The translations under genes were made by a program, and so were the position numbers. 64,000 nucleotides of DNA. It comes from Chitinophagaceae bacterium (GTDB lineage Bacteria > Bacteroidota > Bacteroidia > Chitinophagales > Chitinophagaceae). Positions 47,862 through 58,057 of the stretch are shown here, piece after piece. Under the pieces are notes generated by a model. The model saw only the letters and a program-made list of their open reading frames with translations, was not told where the DNA came from and ran no database searches. The stretch is from positions 1 to 64,000 of the forward strand of contig JADLCD010000046.1 in NCBI GenBank assembly GCA_020847395.1, read 5' to 3'. The stretch's first letter is position 1; each line of letters begins with the position of its first letter.

Positions 47862-48190
47862 ATTCAAAAAAATAATTTCATCAATATTGTTAATCCCGCC
47901 TTTGATAGTAATGCCTTTATCAGGGAAGATATTATGCAAGGTGTACGGCTCTCTGCATTAACGGAGGATATAGACGAGATAGAAAAAATTTATATTGAAA
48001 GAAATGGTAGATAAGCATTGTAAAAAGCAAAGAGGAAGGAATAAGCGATGAAAAGAAAAGCCGGCACGCGCAACCACTTACGTGAACAAAAAAACTCCTG
48101 TCCTTAAACCTGGAATATGAAATGTAAGACGTGAAGGTTTCTCTCACGCCTACATTTCAACAACCCCCTATAATTTGGTTTGACATGTCA

Positions 48191-48814
48191 TTATGCTGTT
48201 TGGTTCCAGGAATATTTTTTTTCTTCCTCGGCTTCAATATTTATAAAAGATTCAGCCACATCCGTAAGCAGTAAATCTGTTTCTTCTTCTTCCCGTAATG
48301 TCTTTTCCAATAAATCGGCTGCTTTTTCACGCTCCATCGTTAAGGCAAGCTGTAAAAGCCCGCCATAGGTTGCTATTTCATAATGTTCAATTTTTTGCGC
48401 GGCAATTATTAAGGCAGCATCCCTTGTCATTGTTCCGGATTGCGTTTCATTAATGATGGTTTTTGCTTCACGAATCAGACCTTCTATTGCTTCGCATTTT
48501 TTTCCTTCAGGTTCTTTTTCCAGTGACTGGAATACTTTTTCAAGCCGTTTAACATGTCGCTCTGTTTGTTTTGCATGCGTATCAAAAGCATCTTCAAGCT
48601 CTTCAGTAGAGGTAGCTTCTTTCATTTCCACCAATGCTTTTGTTAACTGCTGTTCCGCATAATAAATATCTTTTAACTGGTCAATAAAAAACTTCTCCAG
48701 CAAAGACGAATTGTTATTTTGGTTTGAAGTGTTTTCTTTTTGCTCGCTTGTTGCTGACTGCTTCGCAGATGCCATGCCGGTATTCGTTTGCGGACTCTTT
48801 TGCTTTGTTGCCAT
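48191..48814 (-). CDS. DUF892 (YciE/YciF-like) ferritin-fold protein
   Basis: Paralogue of 42073-42639 ORF: FFIDQLKDIYYAEQQLTKALVEMKEATSTEELEDAF. Confidence 0.93.
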   Translation of the reverse strand: MATKQKSPQTNTGMASAKQSATSEQKENTSNQNNNSSLLEKFFIDQLKDIYYAEQQLTKALVEMKEATSTEELEDAFDTHAKQTERHVKRLEKVFQSLEKEPEGKKCEAIEGLIREAKTIINETQSGTMTRDAALIIAAQKIEHYEIATYGGLLQLALTMEREKAADLLEKTLREEEETDLLLTDVAESFINIEAEEEKKYSWNQTA

Positions 48815-48901
48815 TTTTTAAATTTTTTTTGGGTTATCATATAACATTACAGGCATTATGCCTGTAATGTTATTTACGTAGATTCAGCCTTTTGTTTCTG
48901 T

Positions 48902-49702
48902 TTATCTTGAAGAAGAACGGCTTCTTCCGCGGCTGCTGCCGGAACGGGAGCCGGATCTGTTGTTTCCGCTGCGAGACCTTGAACCGCTGTTGCCACCGCG
49001 TGAACCTGAGCTGCTCCTCCTGCTTCCGTTTGATCCGGAACCTGAAGTGCTACTACCTCCGCCATGAGAAGCCTTACCACCTTTACGGGCTATACGTCTT
49101 ACTTCTTCTCTTGGCATAGCTGCAAAACCTCTGCGGCCGGAACGTGATCCTGATCCTGATCTGCTTTTGCCTGAACTACTTCTGCTTCTTCCTGAACTAT
49201 TATTTCTGCCTGAGCTCCTGCTTCTTCCGCTTCTTCCCCTTCCACCGCCGTGAGAGGCCTCACCACCTTTGCGGGCTATCCGGCGCACTTCATCCCGCGG
49301 CATTGAAGCAAATCCTCGCCCTGATCCGGAACGCCTGCTTCCAAATCCTCCACGTGAACGGCCGGATGAGCTTCCGCGATCATCTTCTTCATACTCATCC
49401 TCTTCGCCTTCGTCCTCATCATAGTCTTCATCATAATCATCCTCATTGCTTGCATAAGCGCCACTATATTCGTCCTCATCATCATCGTCCTCGTCTTCAT
49501 CATAGTCATCATCGTCCTCATCTTCATCTTCATATCTTGCGGATGTTTCATAATCATCATCTTCATCATCTTCATAATCTTCATCATCATCGTAATCCTC
49601 TTCATACTGTGAACTATTTGTACGGCCCAGTGAGCTTTGGTTTCGCCCCCTATTTGAATTGCTGCGCGGGTTACCTTGCCCTAATCTCCTTGTTTGTACC
49701 AT
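48902..49702 (-). CDS. KGG-motif (stress-induced, Con-10-like) repeat protein with D/E- and R/S/G-rich tracts
   Basis: Two copies of RGFAxMPRxEVRRIARKGGxASHGGG embedded in low-complexity sequence. Confidence 0.85.
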   Translation of the reverse strand: MVQTRRLGQGNPRSNSNRGRNQSSLGRTNSSQYEEDYDDDEDYEDDEDDDYETSARYEDEDEDDDDYDEDEDDDDEDEYSGAYASNEDDYDEDYDEDEGEEDEYEEDDRGSSSGRSRGGFGSRRSGSGRGFASMPRDEVRRIARKGGEASHGGGRGRSGRSRSSGRNNSSGRSRSSSGKSRSGSGSRSGRRGFAAMPREEVRRIARKGGKASHGGGSSTSGSGSNGSRRSSSGSRGGNSGSRSRSGNNRSGSRSGSSRGRSRSSSR

Positions 49703-49948
49703 AAATTTTAATTTTTAAATGAATTAAATAAAGCAATTGTCATGTGTAACAATTACAAAAGAAGCGCCATGGCGTTTTCAAGGCTATATAAGATTTTATG
49801 AATTAATTATGCGGTTCTAATTGCAGGCTTAGTGTACTTACTTCCACATTTAGCTGGTGGCAATTGATTTGTACAGCCGTTTTTATCGTACATATTATTT
49901 CCGGAGTTGAAGTTTGATTGATAACCTGGTACCATTGTAGGTTTGCAA

Positions 49949-51469
49949 TTATTCGATATTTACTTTTTCCAAATCCCTGCCTGCCGGCCCTGTAATAACT
50001 TTACCATCTACATCATACCTCGCCCCATGGCAGGGACAGTCCCACGACCGTTCAGCCACATTCCATTGTACATCGCATTTTAAATGTGTACATACCGGGT
50101 GCACCATATGTATATTATGCTGAGCATCCTTAAAAACGGCTAATTTGTGGTGTTCATATTTTACTAATCTTCCTTCCTCTGCAGCTATACCGGATAATAC
50201 TTCCAGCTTTTCAGCAGGAAGCAGCTTGCCAAGGAACTGCTTCACAACATCAGCATTATGCTGTACGAAATTGGTGAAGCCTGCTATCGGCTTGATCCTG
50301 CCGGGGTCAAATAATTTTTGATAGTCAGTATCCTGTCCCGTGAGTATTCTACTCAATGTTAAGGCAGCAACGTTGCTGTAGATCATTCCATTACCACCAA
50401 AGCCGGTAGCCACATATATACCGGATGTGCTTCCCGGCAACTGGCCTATATACGGCAATCCATCCACCAGCTCAAAATATTGTGATGACCACCTGTTGGT
50501 AATCTCTGCCACCTGGAAATATTTACGGATATGGCTTTCCAAATGTTCAAAACATTTTTCTGTATTCTCTTCATGTCCTGTTTTATGATCCTTTCCGCCC
50601 GCTATTAAATAATTTTCTCCATCAATAACCTGTGAACGATAATAATAATAAGGGTCGTACATATCATAACACAGGTCTTCAGGATAATTGTTGTTACTTA
50701 AACGAACTGCCATTGCATAGCTTCTGTATGGCATGCAGCGTAGGTGTAATAAATTTACGCCGGGAGGAATATGTGTTGCATAGATGAGATACCGGCAGGT
50801 AAATGCATCCGTGCCTGTACTAACGTTTAAAGGAGCTGTTTCTTCCACTGCTGTAACACGGGTATGCTGTAAAATAATTCCACCGGCCTTTTCAAATTCA
50901 CCGGCAATGGCATACAGGTAACGGATAGGGTTGAACTTAGCCTGCCCGTGTACCCGAGCAGCGGTCGTAAATTCAGCCGGAATGGGAATTTTTTCTACAA
51001 ATTCCATAGGCACACCTGCAACATTTGTACTGTCTGCTATTTGCTGCAATTCCTTATCCTGGCTTTCGTTTTGTGCAAATAAATATGCATCAGCTTCTAC
51101 GAAGTTGCATGCAATAGCATATTCCCTGATATTTTTCCTGATCAGGTTAATGGCTTCAACTGCTGCACTGGCCACCAATCGGGCATTATCTTCACCAAAA
51201 TTTTTCTTTATGGTGCTATAAGGCGTATCGAGCAATGTATTCAGGTGGGCAGTAGTGCCTCCTGTGGTACCAAACCCGATATTCCTGGCTTCAATAAGAA
51301 GGCAACGCATTCCTGCCTTTTGCAAAAGCAGTCCGGTGCTTATTCCTGTAATTCCACCACCGGCAATAATGATATCAAATTCTTTTTTCAGCGTGCCCGT
51401 ATGCAACGATTGGTACGGCTCCGAAGTTGATTGCCATATGCTCGTGGTAAATCCATCCCTGTTAAACAT
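49949..51469 (-). CDS. FAD-dependent oxidoreductase with C-terminal Rieske [2Fe-2S] domain
   Basis: DIIIAGGGITGISTGLLLQKAG; CTHLKCDVQWN...WDCPCHGARYD. Confidence 0.93.
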   Translation of the reverse strand: MFNRDGFTTSIWQSTSEPYQSLHTGTLKKEFDIIIAGGGITGISTGLLLQKAGMRCLLIEARNIGFGTTGGTTAHLNTLLDTPYSTIKKNFGEDNARLVASAAVEAINLIRKNIREYAIACNFVEADAYLFAQNESQDKELQQIADSTNVAGVPMEFVEKIPIPAEFTTAARVHGQAKFNPIRYLYAIAGEFEKAGGIILQHTRVTAVEETAPLNVSTGTDAFTCRYLIYATHIPPGVNLLHLRCMPYRSYAMAVRLSNNNYPEDLCYDMYDPYYYYRSQVIDGENYLIAGGKDHKTGHEENTEKCFEHLESHIRKYFQVAEITNRWSSQYFELVDGLPYIGQLPGSTSGIYVATGFGGNGMIYSNVAALTLSRILTGQDTDYQKLFDPGRIKPIAGFTNFVQHNADVVKQFLGKLLPAEKLEVLSGIAAEEGRLVKYEHHKLAVFKDAQHNIHMVHPVCTHLKCDVQWNVAERSWDCPCHGARYDVDGKVITGPAGRDLEKVNIE

Positions 51470-51555
51470 AATTTTTTCATTTACAAAATCAAAGCCTGTG
51501 CCACGTGTTTTTTATGTTTATAGTTTCAGGTTTCTGGTTTATAGTTGGCACACGA

Positions 51556-52365
51556 TCAACCTTTCTGAAAGAGCGGCGCAAGCGCTTTTGCGAGGTGTTG
51601 TATAACATCATGGCGGGCTTTAAGAAAATTTTCAGGATCGCTGCCATCAACCCAGCACCATATCTCTACTTTGATTTTGTCACCGGTAAAGTCAGTAAAA
51701 TATATTTCCGGCTCAATATGATTAATAGCAGGCACACCGCTTAATGCATTTCGTATTGTATTCAATATATTATTGGTATCGGGAATTGTATCAACAGAGA
51801 ATGCAATTTCAATACGCCGTTTTTCACTGAGCGTATAATTGGTGATGGGCTTTTGAAAAATATCCTTGTTCGGAATAGTGACCTGCAAGCCACCTGTGGT
51901 TCTGATAATAGTTGATCGCAGGTGAACCACCTCAACGGTACCGGTAAATCCATTGGTTTCAACAACATGACCTGTGTCGAAAGGCTTTCTGAAAATGATA
52001 AAAATGCCGGATATGAAATTAGCCGTGAGATCCTGGAATGCAAAGCCAAGTGCCAGGCCTATTATGCCCGCTCCTGCAAGCAAAGTGGTTACAGCTTTTT
52101 CAAGGTGCATTAACTCAAGGCTTATAAAAAAACCAACTAATAAGAGCACTATGTAAATAATGGTAGAAAAAAGATCGCTTATTGTGGGCTTTTCAGACAT
52201 TTTCAGAAACATCCTGGAAAAAAAACGCCGTAGAAACCTTGCTGCAAAAAAGAAAATAAGAAACACCAGGATGGCAAGTACCAGGTTAGGAAGCAGCTTT
52301 ACAAATGCCACAGCCCAGTTAAATAATTTTTGCTTTATTAAAGCTATCCAGTGGCCGAGATCCAT
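51556..52365 (-). CDS. MscS-family mechanosensitive channel
   Basis: LLAGAGIIGLALGFAFQDLTANFISGIFIIFRKPFDTGHVV. Confidence 0.95.
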   Translation of the reverse strand: MDLGHWIALIKQKLFNWAVAFVKLLPNLVLAILVFLIFFFAARFLRRFFSRMFLKMSEKPTISDLFSTIIYIVLLLVGFFISLELMHLEKAVTTLLAGAGIIGLALGFAFQDLTANFISGIFIIFRKPFDTGHVVETNGFTGTVEVVHLRSTIIRTTGGLQVTIPNKDIFQKPITNYTLSEKRRIEIAFSVDTIPDTNNILNTIRNALSGVPAINHIEPEIYFTDFTGDKIKVEIWCWVDGSDPENFLKARHDVIQHLAKALAPLFQKG

Positions 52366-52808
52366 ACATATATATTAAATGACTATGATTGCATGTTATC
52401 TTTTTTGCAGTAAAACAAGCCCTCTATGATTAACGATGCTTTCCTTATAAAGTAAACGAGCGTATCAAAATTGTGCCAGTTATATTCCTTATAATTGTTC
52501 AGTGCCCTTGTAAAAAGAGAATAATTAATTGTTAACAGGTAACAGCCGAAGGTATTTTATATCGCTTAAATTCCACAATCGCTGCGTATTAAATTGCACA
52601 CCGTGTAGAACTTTCCGGTTGGTAGTATCAGGCATTCGCAACCGTATGAAAGAGCATGCATAAGCGCACTGCATGTTTCCATATATTTTATTGGCGCATC
52701 AACTGCAGACAATAAACATATCATAAAAAATATCAGGGAAAACACGGGTTGCCTACTGGCACGGATGGCTTGGTATTTGTACTTCACATTGGCTTAATAA
52801 GACAATCC

Positions 52809-54260
52809 ATGCTGAATCAACATCAGTCTATAGGACAACACCTGACGATTAATCCCAAGCAGATTGCGCAGCTCGCGGTATTTCAGCTTGACACGCTTAA
52901 CCTGAAGCAGCGAATAGAATATGAGATAGAAGAAAATCCTTTTTTAGATAAAACAGACAATGCGGTTGAAGAGGAGGCGAAGCGTTCCGTAAATGAAGCG
53001 CTTGAGGAATGGCAGAGCTGGGAAGATTTTTATAATAATGATTATACAGATCGGCACCAGTATTTTGTAGACTCAAATGGATTTGAAGAACAATGGTATC
53101 TTTCCGATAATGAAATACAAGGTGATTACCGCACCGATTTAAAACAACAACTAAAGTACATAAAGCTTACACCGATATATTACAACCTGGGTTGTTTTAT
53201 TCTTGATTCCTGCAATGATAAAGGATATCTTGAACTTGATATTACAACACTGGCTGACGATTTTTCTTTTAAAAACTCGTGCTGTATTACTGAAGATGAT
53301 GTACGTAATGTAATTGCACATGTTCAACAATTAGAGCCATTAGGCGTTGCTTCATCTGGCATACTCGAATATTATCTTTTGCAGGTCTCTCAAAAAGGTA
53401 AAAAAAATATTCCTGGAGGTACTTTATATGTTTTGAACCATCACTTTACTGATCTGCAAAGAGGCAGGTGGAAAGAAATTAATCAATCCATTGCAAAAAA
53501 TAATTTTTCTCTTACAGCTATTCTTGGTTTTTTATCCAGGTTGAGAAAGGCGCCGGTTGATACAGAGATCACTTCATTGGCCTATATCATACCCGATTTT
53601 ATATTATCGTTTGAAGGCGATAATTTAAAAGTTGGCTTGAATAAGACTATGGCATCATCAATAAAAATTAACAGCAGCTATGCCGAAGAACATGTCTTCT
53701 CATCAGGGGTAAGTAATCAAAATGAAAAAATATATTTGAGGCAGAAATACCAGCAGGCGCAATGGTTTGTCGAAGCCATCCGGTTAAGAGAAAAGCACCT
53801 GTTACAAATAATGCATTGTATTGTGCTATTACAGCAGGAATATTTCTGCTCAGGCTGCGAAATTGATCTTAAGCCTATGTTGATGAAGCATATTGTTGAT
53901 AAAACTGGTCTTAATATTTCTGTTGTTTCAAGACTAATTTCTAATAAACATATTGCTACTCCCTTCGGCACCGTCAGTTTGAAAAGCTTATTTTCAGAAG
54001 GTGTGCCTACAACAACCGGGGAAGCAAAGAGTAGTGCTATAGTAGAGCTTGCTATTAAAAATATTGTAAAAGATGAAGATAAAGCCCGGCCTTTTACAGA
54101 TAAGCAGATCACTACATTGTTGCGCAACCAGGGATATATGATAGCAAGAAGAACCGTTACCAAATACCGGGAACGGATGGGGCTTCCCGTTTGTAAGGTA
54201 AGAGAACAAACTGCCAAAGGAAAAACTTCAATTGATAATGAGGATATTATTTTAGTATAG
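52809..54260 (+). CDS. rpoN: RNA polymerase sigma-54 factor (divergent)
   Basis: QLAVFQLDTLNLKQRIEYEIEENPFLD N-terminus; ARRTVTKYRERMGLP RpoN box. Confidence 0.88.
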   Translation: MLNQHQSIGQHLTINPKQIAQLAVFQLDTLNLKQRIEYEIEENPFLDKTDNAVEEEAKRSVNEALEEWQSWEDFYNNDYTDRHQYFVDSNGFEEQWYLSDNEIQGDYRTDLKQQLKYIKLTPIYYNLGCFILDSCNDKGYLELDITTLADDFSFKNSCCITEDDVRNVIAHVQQLEPLGVASSGILEYYLLQVSQKGKKNIPGGTLYVLNHHFTDLQRGRWKEINQSIAKNNFSLTAILGFLSRLRKAPVDTEITSLAYIIPDFILSFEGDNLKVGLNKTMASSIKINSSYAEEHVFSSGVSNQNEKIYLRQKYQQAQWFVEAIRLREKHLLQIMHCIVLLQQEYFCSGCEIDLKPMLMKHIVDKTGLNISVVSRLISNKHIATPFGTVSLKSLFSEGVPTTTGEAKSSAIVELAIKNIVKDEDKARPFTDKQITTLLRNQGYMIARRTVTKYRERMGLPVCKVREQTAKGKTSIDNEDIILV

Positions 54261-54329
54261 GGTGATGAGTTTGGAGGTTGTAAACATGAATTTTGCAGAC
54301 CTTTTTATTACTACTGTTGTGTCAATCAA

Positions 54330-54506
54330 ATGATGTATATGCCTGAAGTACCTTCAATCGTAATCCTTAAAGAGCTTGCAAATCCTTTTGCAGGCAAAAA
54401 AGTGCCCTGCATACGCTGCCATGGGCCGATTCTTAAAGAATATTTTGGCCGTACCAACCGGCGAACATTTTTTTGCCCGCTTTGCCAGAAACGTTATGGA
54501 GCATAG
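54330..54506 (+). pseudogene. Internally deleted Fpg/Nei-family DNA glycosylase remnant
   Basis: MPEVPSIVILKELANPFAGKKV (N-terminal PE start) fused to VPCIRCHGPILKEYFGRTNRRTFFCPLCQKRYGA (C-terminal zinc finger), middle absent. Confidence 0.75.
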
Positions 54507-54685
54507 GCAGGCTTTACCTTTTTGGGGAACTTAATGGTTTTCCTTTTCCTGAAGAAGGATCTGCATCTACCTGTTTTCCCTTTTGATGATGGCTTTTGCA
54601 TAAAAGTAAAATTTAAGATGAATGAATATGTTTACTGCAAATCAGATACCACCAATAATTAAAAATAGAAAATTGAGTTGTCTTA

Positions 54686-56140
54686 TCATCGTTTACGTAT
54701 TTTTTCAATAATGCTTTGGTGAAAACTTAAAATCTGGCCAATGATAAAGTAATCTTTAACAGAGTTCTTAATATTGCCAAGTAATATGCGTGCTGCGTGG
54801 CTTTGTTCCACTTCTCCTTTTTCTCTCACTCTAATGAGCAAGTTCAATGATATGAGCGCTATAATAGCTCCAATCATAAAAAGAAAATTCCATTGGTGTA
54901 AATTGATCAGGTAAATATTTTTTTCTGCAACAGGACCCATCCACTGTACTCTTACATTCAAAGAGCGGTTAGCAAAAAAATCAACCAGCAATCCTCCTGC
55001 TATGGGCGCGATTGCGGAAAATACAGCGGTCACAATATTTCTGGCAGATAAATATATAATAGCCTCAGTAGATGGAGACAGTTTTAAGCTGATGTTAGTA
55101 AGGGAAAGATTTATTCCAGCATTTGCCATGCCCATGCACACATGTATTAGGAATAAAAGTAAATAATTAATAAGCGCATTCTGATTAAGTCCTACAAAAC
55201 ACCAGGCAACCAGGCAAAGCATATACAAGGGGCCGCCCAGGGCAATGATATTTTTATTGCTGAACCGATCTGCATATTTTCCCCAAATTCTTATGGTCAG
55301 AATACTGAAAACCTGGCTTATGGTTGTCAATATAAGTATAAAAGAAAGCGATAATCCTACTGATTTCAACATGAAAACTGTAAAAAAAGGATTCGCAATA
55401 TTAACAGCAAAAAGCCATAGGGAATTAAAAGAAAGCAGGTGCCTGAAATTAATATCTTTTAGTGGCTTACGAAGCAGTGCAAAAATATTTTCATTTGAAA
55501 CCATTGTTATATGCTCTGGTGATCTGCTCATATATATAGCTCCGGCAATACCTACCATACCAGCCACAATGAACATACAGCCAAAAGTTTTTTGTTCAAA
55601 ATAGGGGTATTCTTTTTTTATATGATCCATCAGAAAAGCTACGCTGAGCCCAAGTATAACATTAAGCATCTGCATATAACTGCTTCGTTTGGAAAAATAG
55701 GTACCAAGCCGGGAAACAGGAACCAGGTCTTTAACCCATGCATTCCATATAGGACCGGATATGGAGCCAAATGCGTAGTAAAAAAAAAGCATTGTAATCA
55801 ATATATTGAAAGATAATTTCTCTAACGTTAGCGCTAATAAGCCAAGAATAAAGAGAGGAATACGTGCAGTAACCGATAAACTCACACATAGCAGTTTTTT
55901 GCTCCGTATCTTCCTGCATAACCAGATAGAAGTGAGCTGTAATAAATTAGTTGCAGTTGGAACACTGGCCAGTAAACCTATTTCTAAGTTGTTAGCTCCT
56001 GCAAGCAATGCCATTGCAACTAAGAAAGTTCCACCCGTAAGTGTTGTCATTATTTCAGAGGCAATTCCGTCAACGATCATAACTTTCATTCCCCTCTCAA
56101 TTTCCGCTTCGCTTAATACAGGCTTTGGCTTCCAGTTCAT
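54686..56140 (-). CDS. MFS transporter
   Basis: 484 aa polytopic protein with MFS-like halves. Confidence 0.8.
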   Translation of the reverse strand: MNWKPKPVLSEAEIERGMKVMIVDGIASEIMTTLTGGTFLVAMALLAGANNLEIGLLASVPTATNLLQLTSIWLCRKIRSKKLLCVSLSVTARIPLFILGLLALTLEKLSFNILITMLFFYYAFGSISGPIWNAWVKDLVPVSRLGTYFSKRSSYMQMLNVILGLSVAFLMDHIKKEYPYFEQKTFGCMFIVAGMVGIAGAIYMSRSPEHITMVSNENIFALLRKPLKDINFRHLLSFNSLWLFAVNIANPFFTVFMLKSVGLSLSFILILTTISQVFSILTIRIWGKYADRFSNKNIIALGGPLYMLCLVAWCFVGLNQNALINYLLLFLIHVCMGMANAGINLSLTNISLKLSPSTEAIIYLSARNIVTAVFSAIAPIAGGLLVDFFANRSLNVRVQWMGPVAEKNIYLINLHQWNFLFMIGAIIALISLNLLIRVREKGEVEQSHAARILLGNIKNSVKDYFIIGQILSFHQSIIEKIRKR

Positions 56141-56444
56141 TTTTTTACATTTTGACGTATCTCCTGATATGATTTATATCCTAAAAAAATGATGCCACAT
56201 CATAATAGATTTACAATCCCTGTATGTTTTCGTTGAATATCTTTTCTTAGCTGTTCAAAGTTTTGATGGTAGTGCTAAAAGAACAGGTTGAAAAAGAAAT
56301 GCGGCAAACACTTGTTTATACCGGAAAATAAAATGATGCTTAGGTAGATCAATGAAGCAGCAAGGCTAATATACATCCTGAACGTGGGTTCTGGCGAAAA
56401 TAAAAACAGGACAAGTGGAAATAATTCCAGCTTGTCCTGTAAAG

Positions 56445-56518
56445 TCGGGAGGACAGGATTCGAACCTGCGACCCCCTGGTCCCAAACCAGGTATTCTACC
56501 GGGCTGAACTACCTCCCG
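56445..56518 (-). tRNA. tRNA-Pro (anticodon TGG)
   Basis: Minus-strand CGGGAGGTAGTTCAGCCCGGTAGAATACCTGGTTTGGGACCAGGGGGTCGCAGGTTCGAATCCTGTCCTCCCGA cloverleaf. Confidence 0.96.
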
Positions 56519-56759
56519 AACCTAAAGGGTGGCAAAGGTAATGGAATGAATATTAATTGCCAAACAGATATTAAATTCTCCGATAAAAAAATTCCGGCAA
56601 AATGCTCTCACAAAAGAATCTTCTTCAGTATTCAAAGCATGAATTTGTAAAAAAGTATTTTCATCTTTCAATAACCATCCACAACTTTGCAGGTAATGGC
56701 ATTATCATTGAACAGCCATATCGATACATAAATCATATTACTTATTTAAGCGCAGTATT

Positions 56760-57062
56760 ATGTCATCATTAAATATTAATATACCCCATAGCCTCCCAAA
56801 GGAAGAAGCTTTGTTAAGAATAAAAGGATTATTGCAGCAGGTGAAAGAGGAGCAGGCGAATATTGTTTCAAATGTTAAAGAAAACTGGGAGGGAGATAAA
56901 GGAGCATTTTCTTTTTCTGCAATGGGTTTTGACCTTTCAGGTTTGATAGATGTAAAAGATGATGGAGTGGATATAAATGCCGACCTGCCATTTGCTGTAT
57001 CATTGTTTAAGGGAAAGATAAAAGAGGTGATTACAGAAAAGGCAACACAATTATTGGCGTAA
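56760..57062 (+). CDS. Polyhydroxyalkanoate-system-like protein
   Basis: INIPHSLPKEEALLRIKGLLQQVK...WEGDKGAFSFSAMGFDLSGLIDV. Confidence 0.75.
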   Translation: MSSLNINIPHSLPKEEALLRIKGLLQQVKEEQANIVSNVKENWEGDKGAFSFSAMGFDLSGLIDVKDDGVDINADLPFAVSLFKGKIKEVITEKATQLLA

Positions 57063-57121
57063 AGGTTTATGTAAAACAAGCCCTGAAAAGCCGGGTAGTA
57101 TGTAAAGCATATACAGATGAA

Positions 57122-57778
57122 ATGATGAAACCCAGAGTAAAAATATGTTGTATCAGCAGTGTTGATGAAGCAATGCTTGCCATACAATACGGCGCATCAG
57201 CTTTGGGGCTGGTTGGTAAGATGCCGAGCGGCCCGGGCATAATTGATGATGCGTTGATACATGAAATTGCAAAAAAAGTTCCTCCGCCTGTATCAACATT
57301 CCTGCTTACCAGCGAAACAAAAGCCGATGCAATAATCAATCACTATAAAAGGGTGCATACTTCTACCATTCAGATAGTAGATGCGCTGGAAGAAAAGCAG
57401 TACGACCTGTTGCGGAAGGAACTGCTGCATGTAAAGCTTGTGCAGGTGATACATGTTATTGATGACAATTCGGTTAAAGAGGCTGTTGAAATTGCTGCGT
57501 ATGTTGATGCGATACTGCTCGACAGCGGTAATCCCAATTTAGCTGTGAAAGAGCTGGGAGGCACAGGCAGAACACATAACTGGGATTTGAGCAAAAAAAT
57601 AAGAGAAGCTATCCGCATTCCTTTATTCCTGGCCGGTGGTTTACATAAGGATAACATAAAGCAGGCCATAGAATATGTTGAACCTTTTGGCGTAGACTTA
57701 TGCAGCGGTGTAAGAACAAATGGCAGGCTTGATGAACAAAAGCTCAGTGATTTCTTCCGTGAGATTTCAGAATTATAG
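57122..57778 (+). CDS. Phosphoribosylanthranilate isomerase-like (TrpF family)
   Basis: KICCISSVDEAMLAIQYGASALGLV; LLDSG..GGTGRTHNW; FLAGGLHKDNI; GVDLCSGVRTNG. Confidence 0.85.
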   Translation: MMKPRVKICCISSVDEAMLAIQYGASALGLVGKMPSGPGIIDDALIHEIAKKVPPPVSTFLLTSETKADAIINHYKRVHTSTIQIVDALEEKQYDLLRKELLHVKLVQVIHVIDDNSVKEAVEIAAYVDAILLDSGNPNLAVKELGGTGRTHNWDLSKKIREAIRIPLFLAGGLHKDNIKQAIEYVEPFGVDLCSGVRTNGRLDEQKLSDFFREISEL

Positions 57779-58057
57779 ACTCTTTAACCAAATCTTTAAT
57801 AAAAGGGATTTTTGATGATCATGGATATAAAACAAGCTTCTGTAATAAGCACATTTTTATAACTGTATCAAAACCGTACACTTTGTGTATCGGTAGCGTA
57901 CGAAAATAAAGCGCTGTTTCCTGATAAAAAGCTGGTTTTCAATAGTGTTTCATTCTGGCACATCATTCCTTTATAAATGGCTGTTTCAGTATTGATTTTG
58001 CCTTCCGGCATGAGCCGGGAGGTTTTTATAAGAAAGCAGTATAATAGTTTTGATAAA

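Noticed and set aside
49144-49704. 186-aa His/Leu-rich + strand ORF and 109-aa Met-rich minus ORF
   Set aside because: Out-of-frame shadows of the low-complexity D/E codon tract of the KGG protein; composition artefacts.
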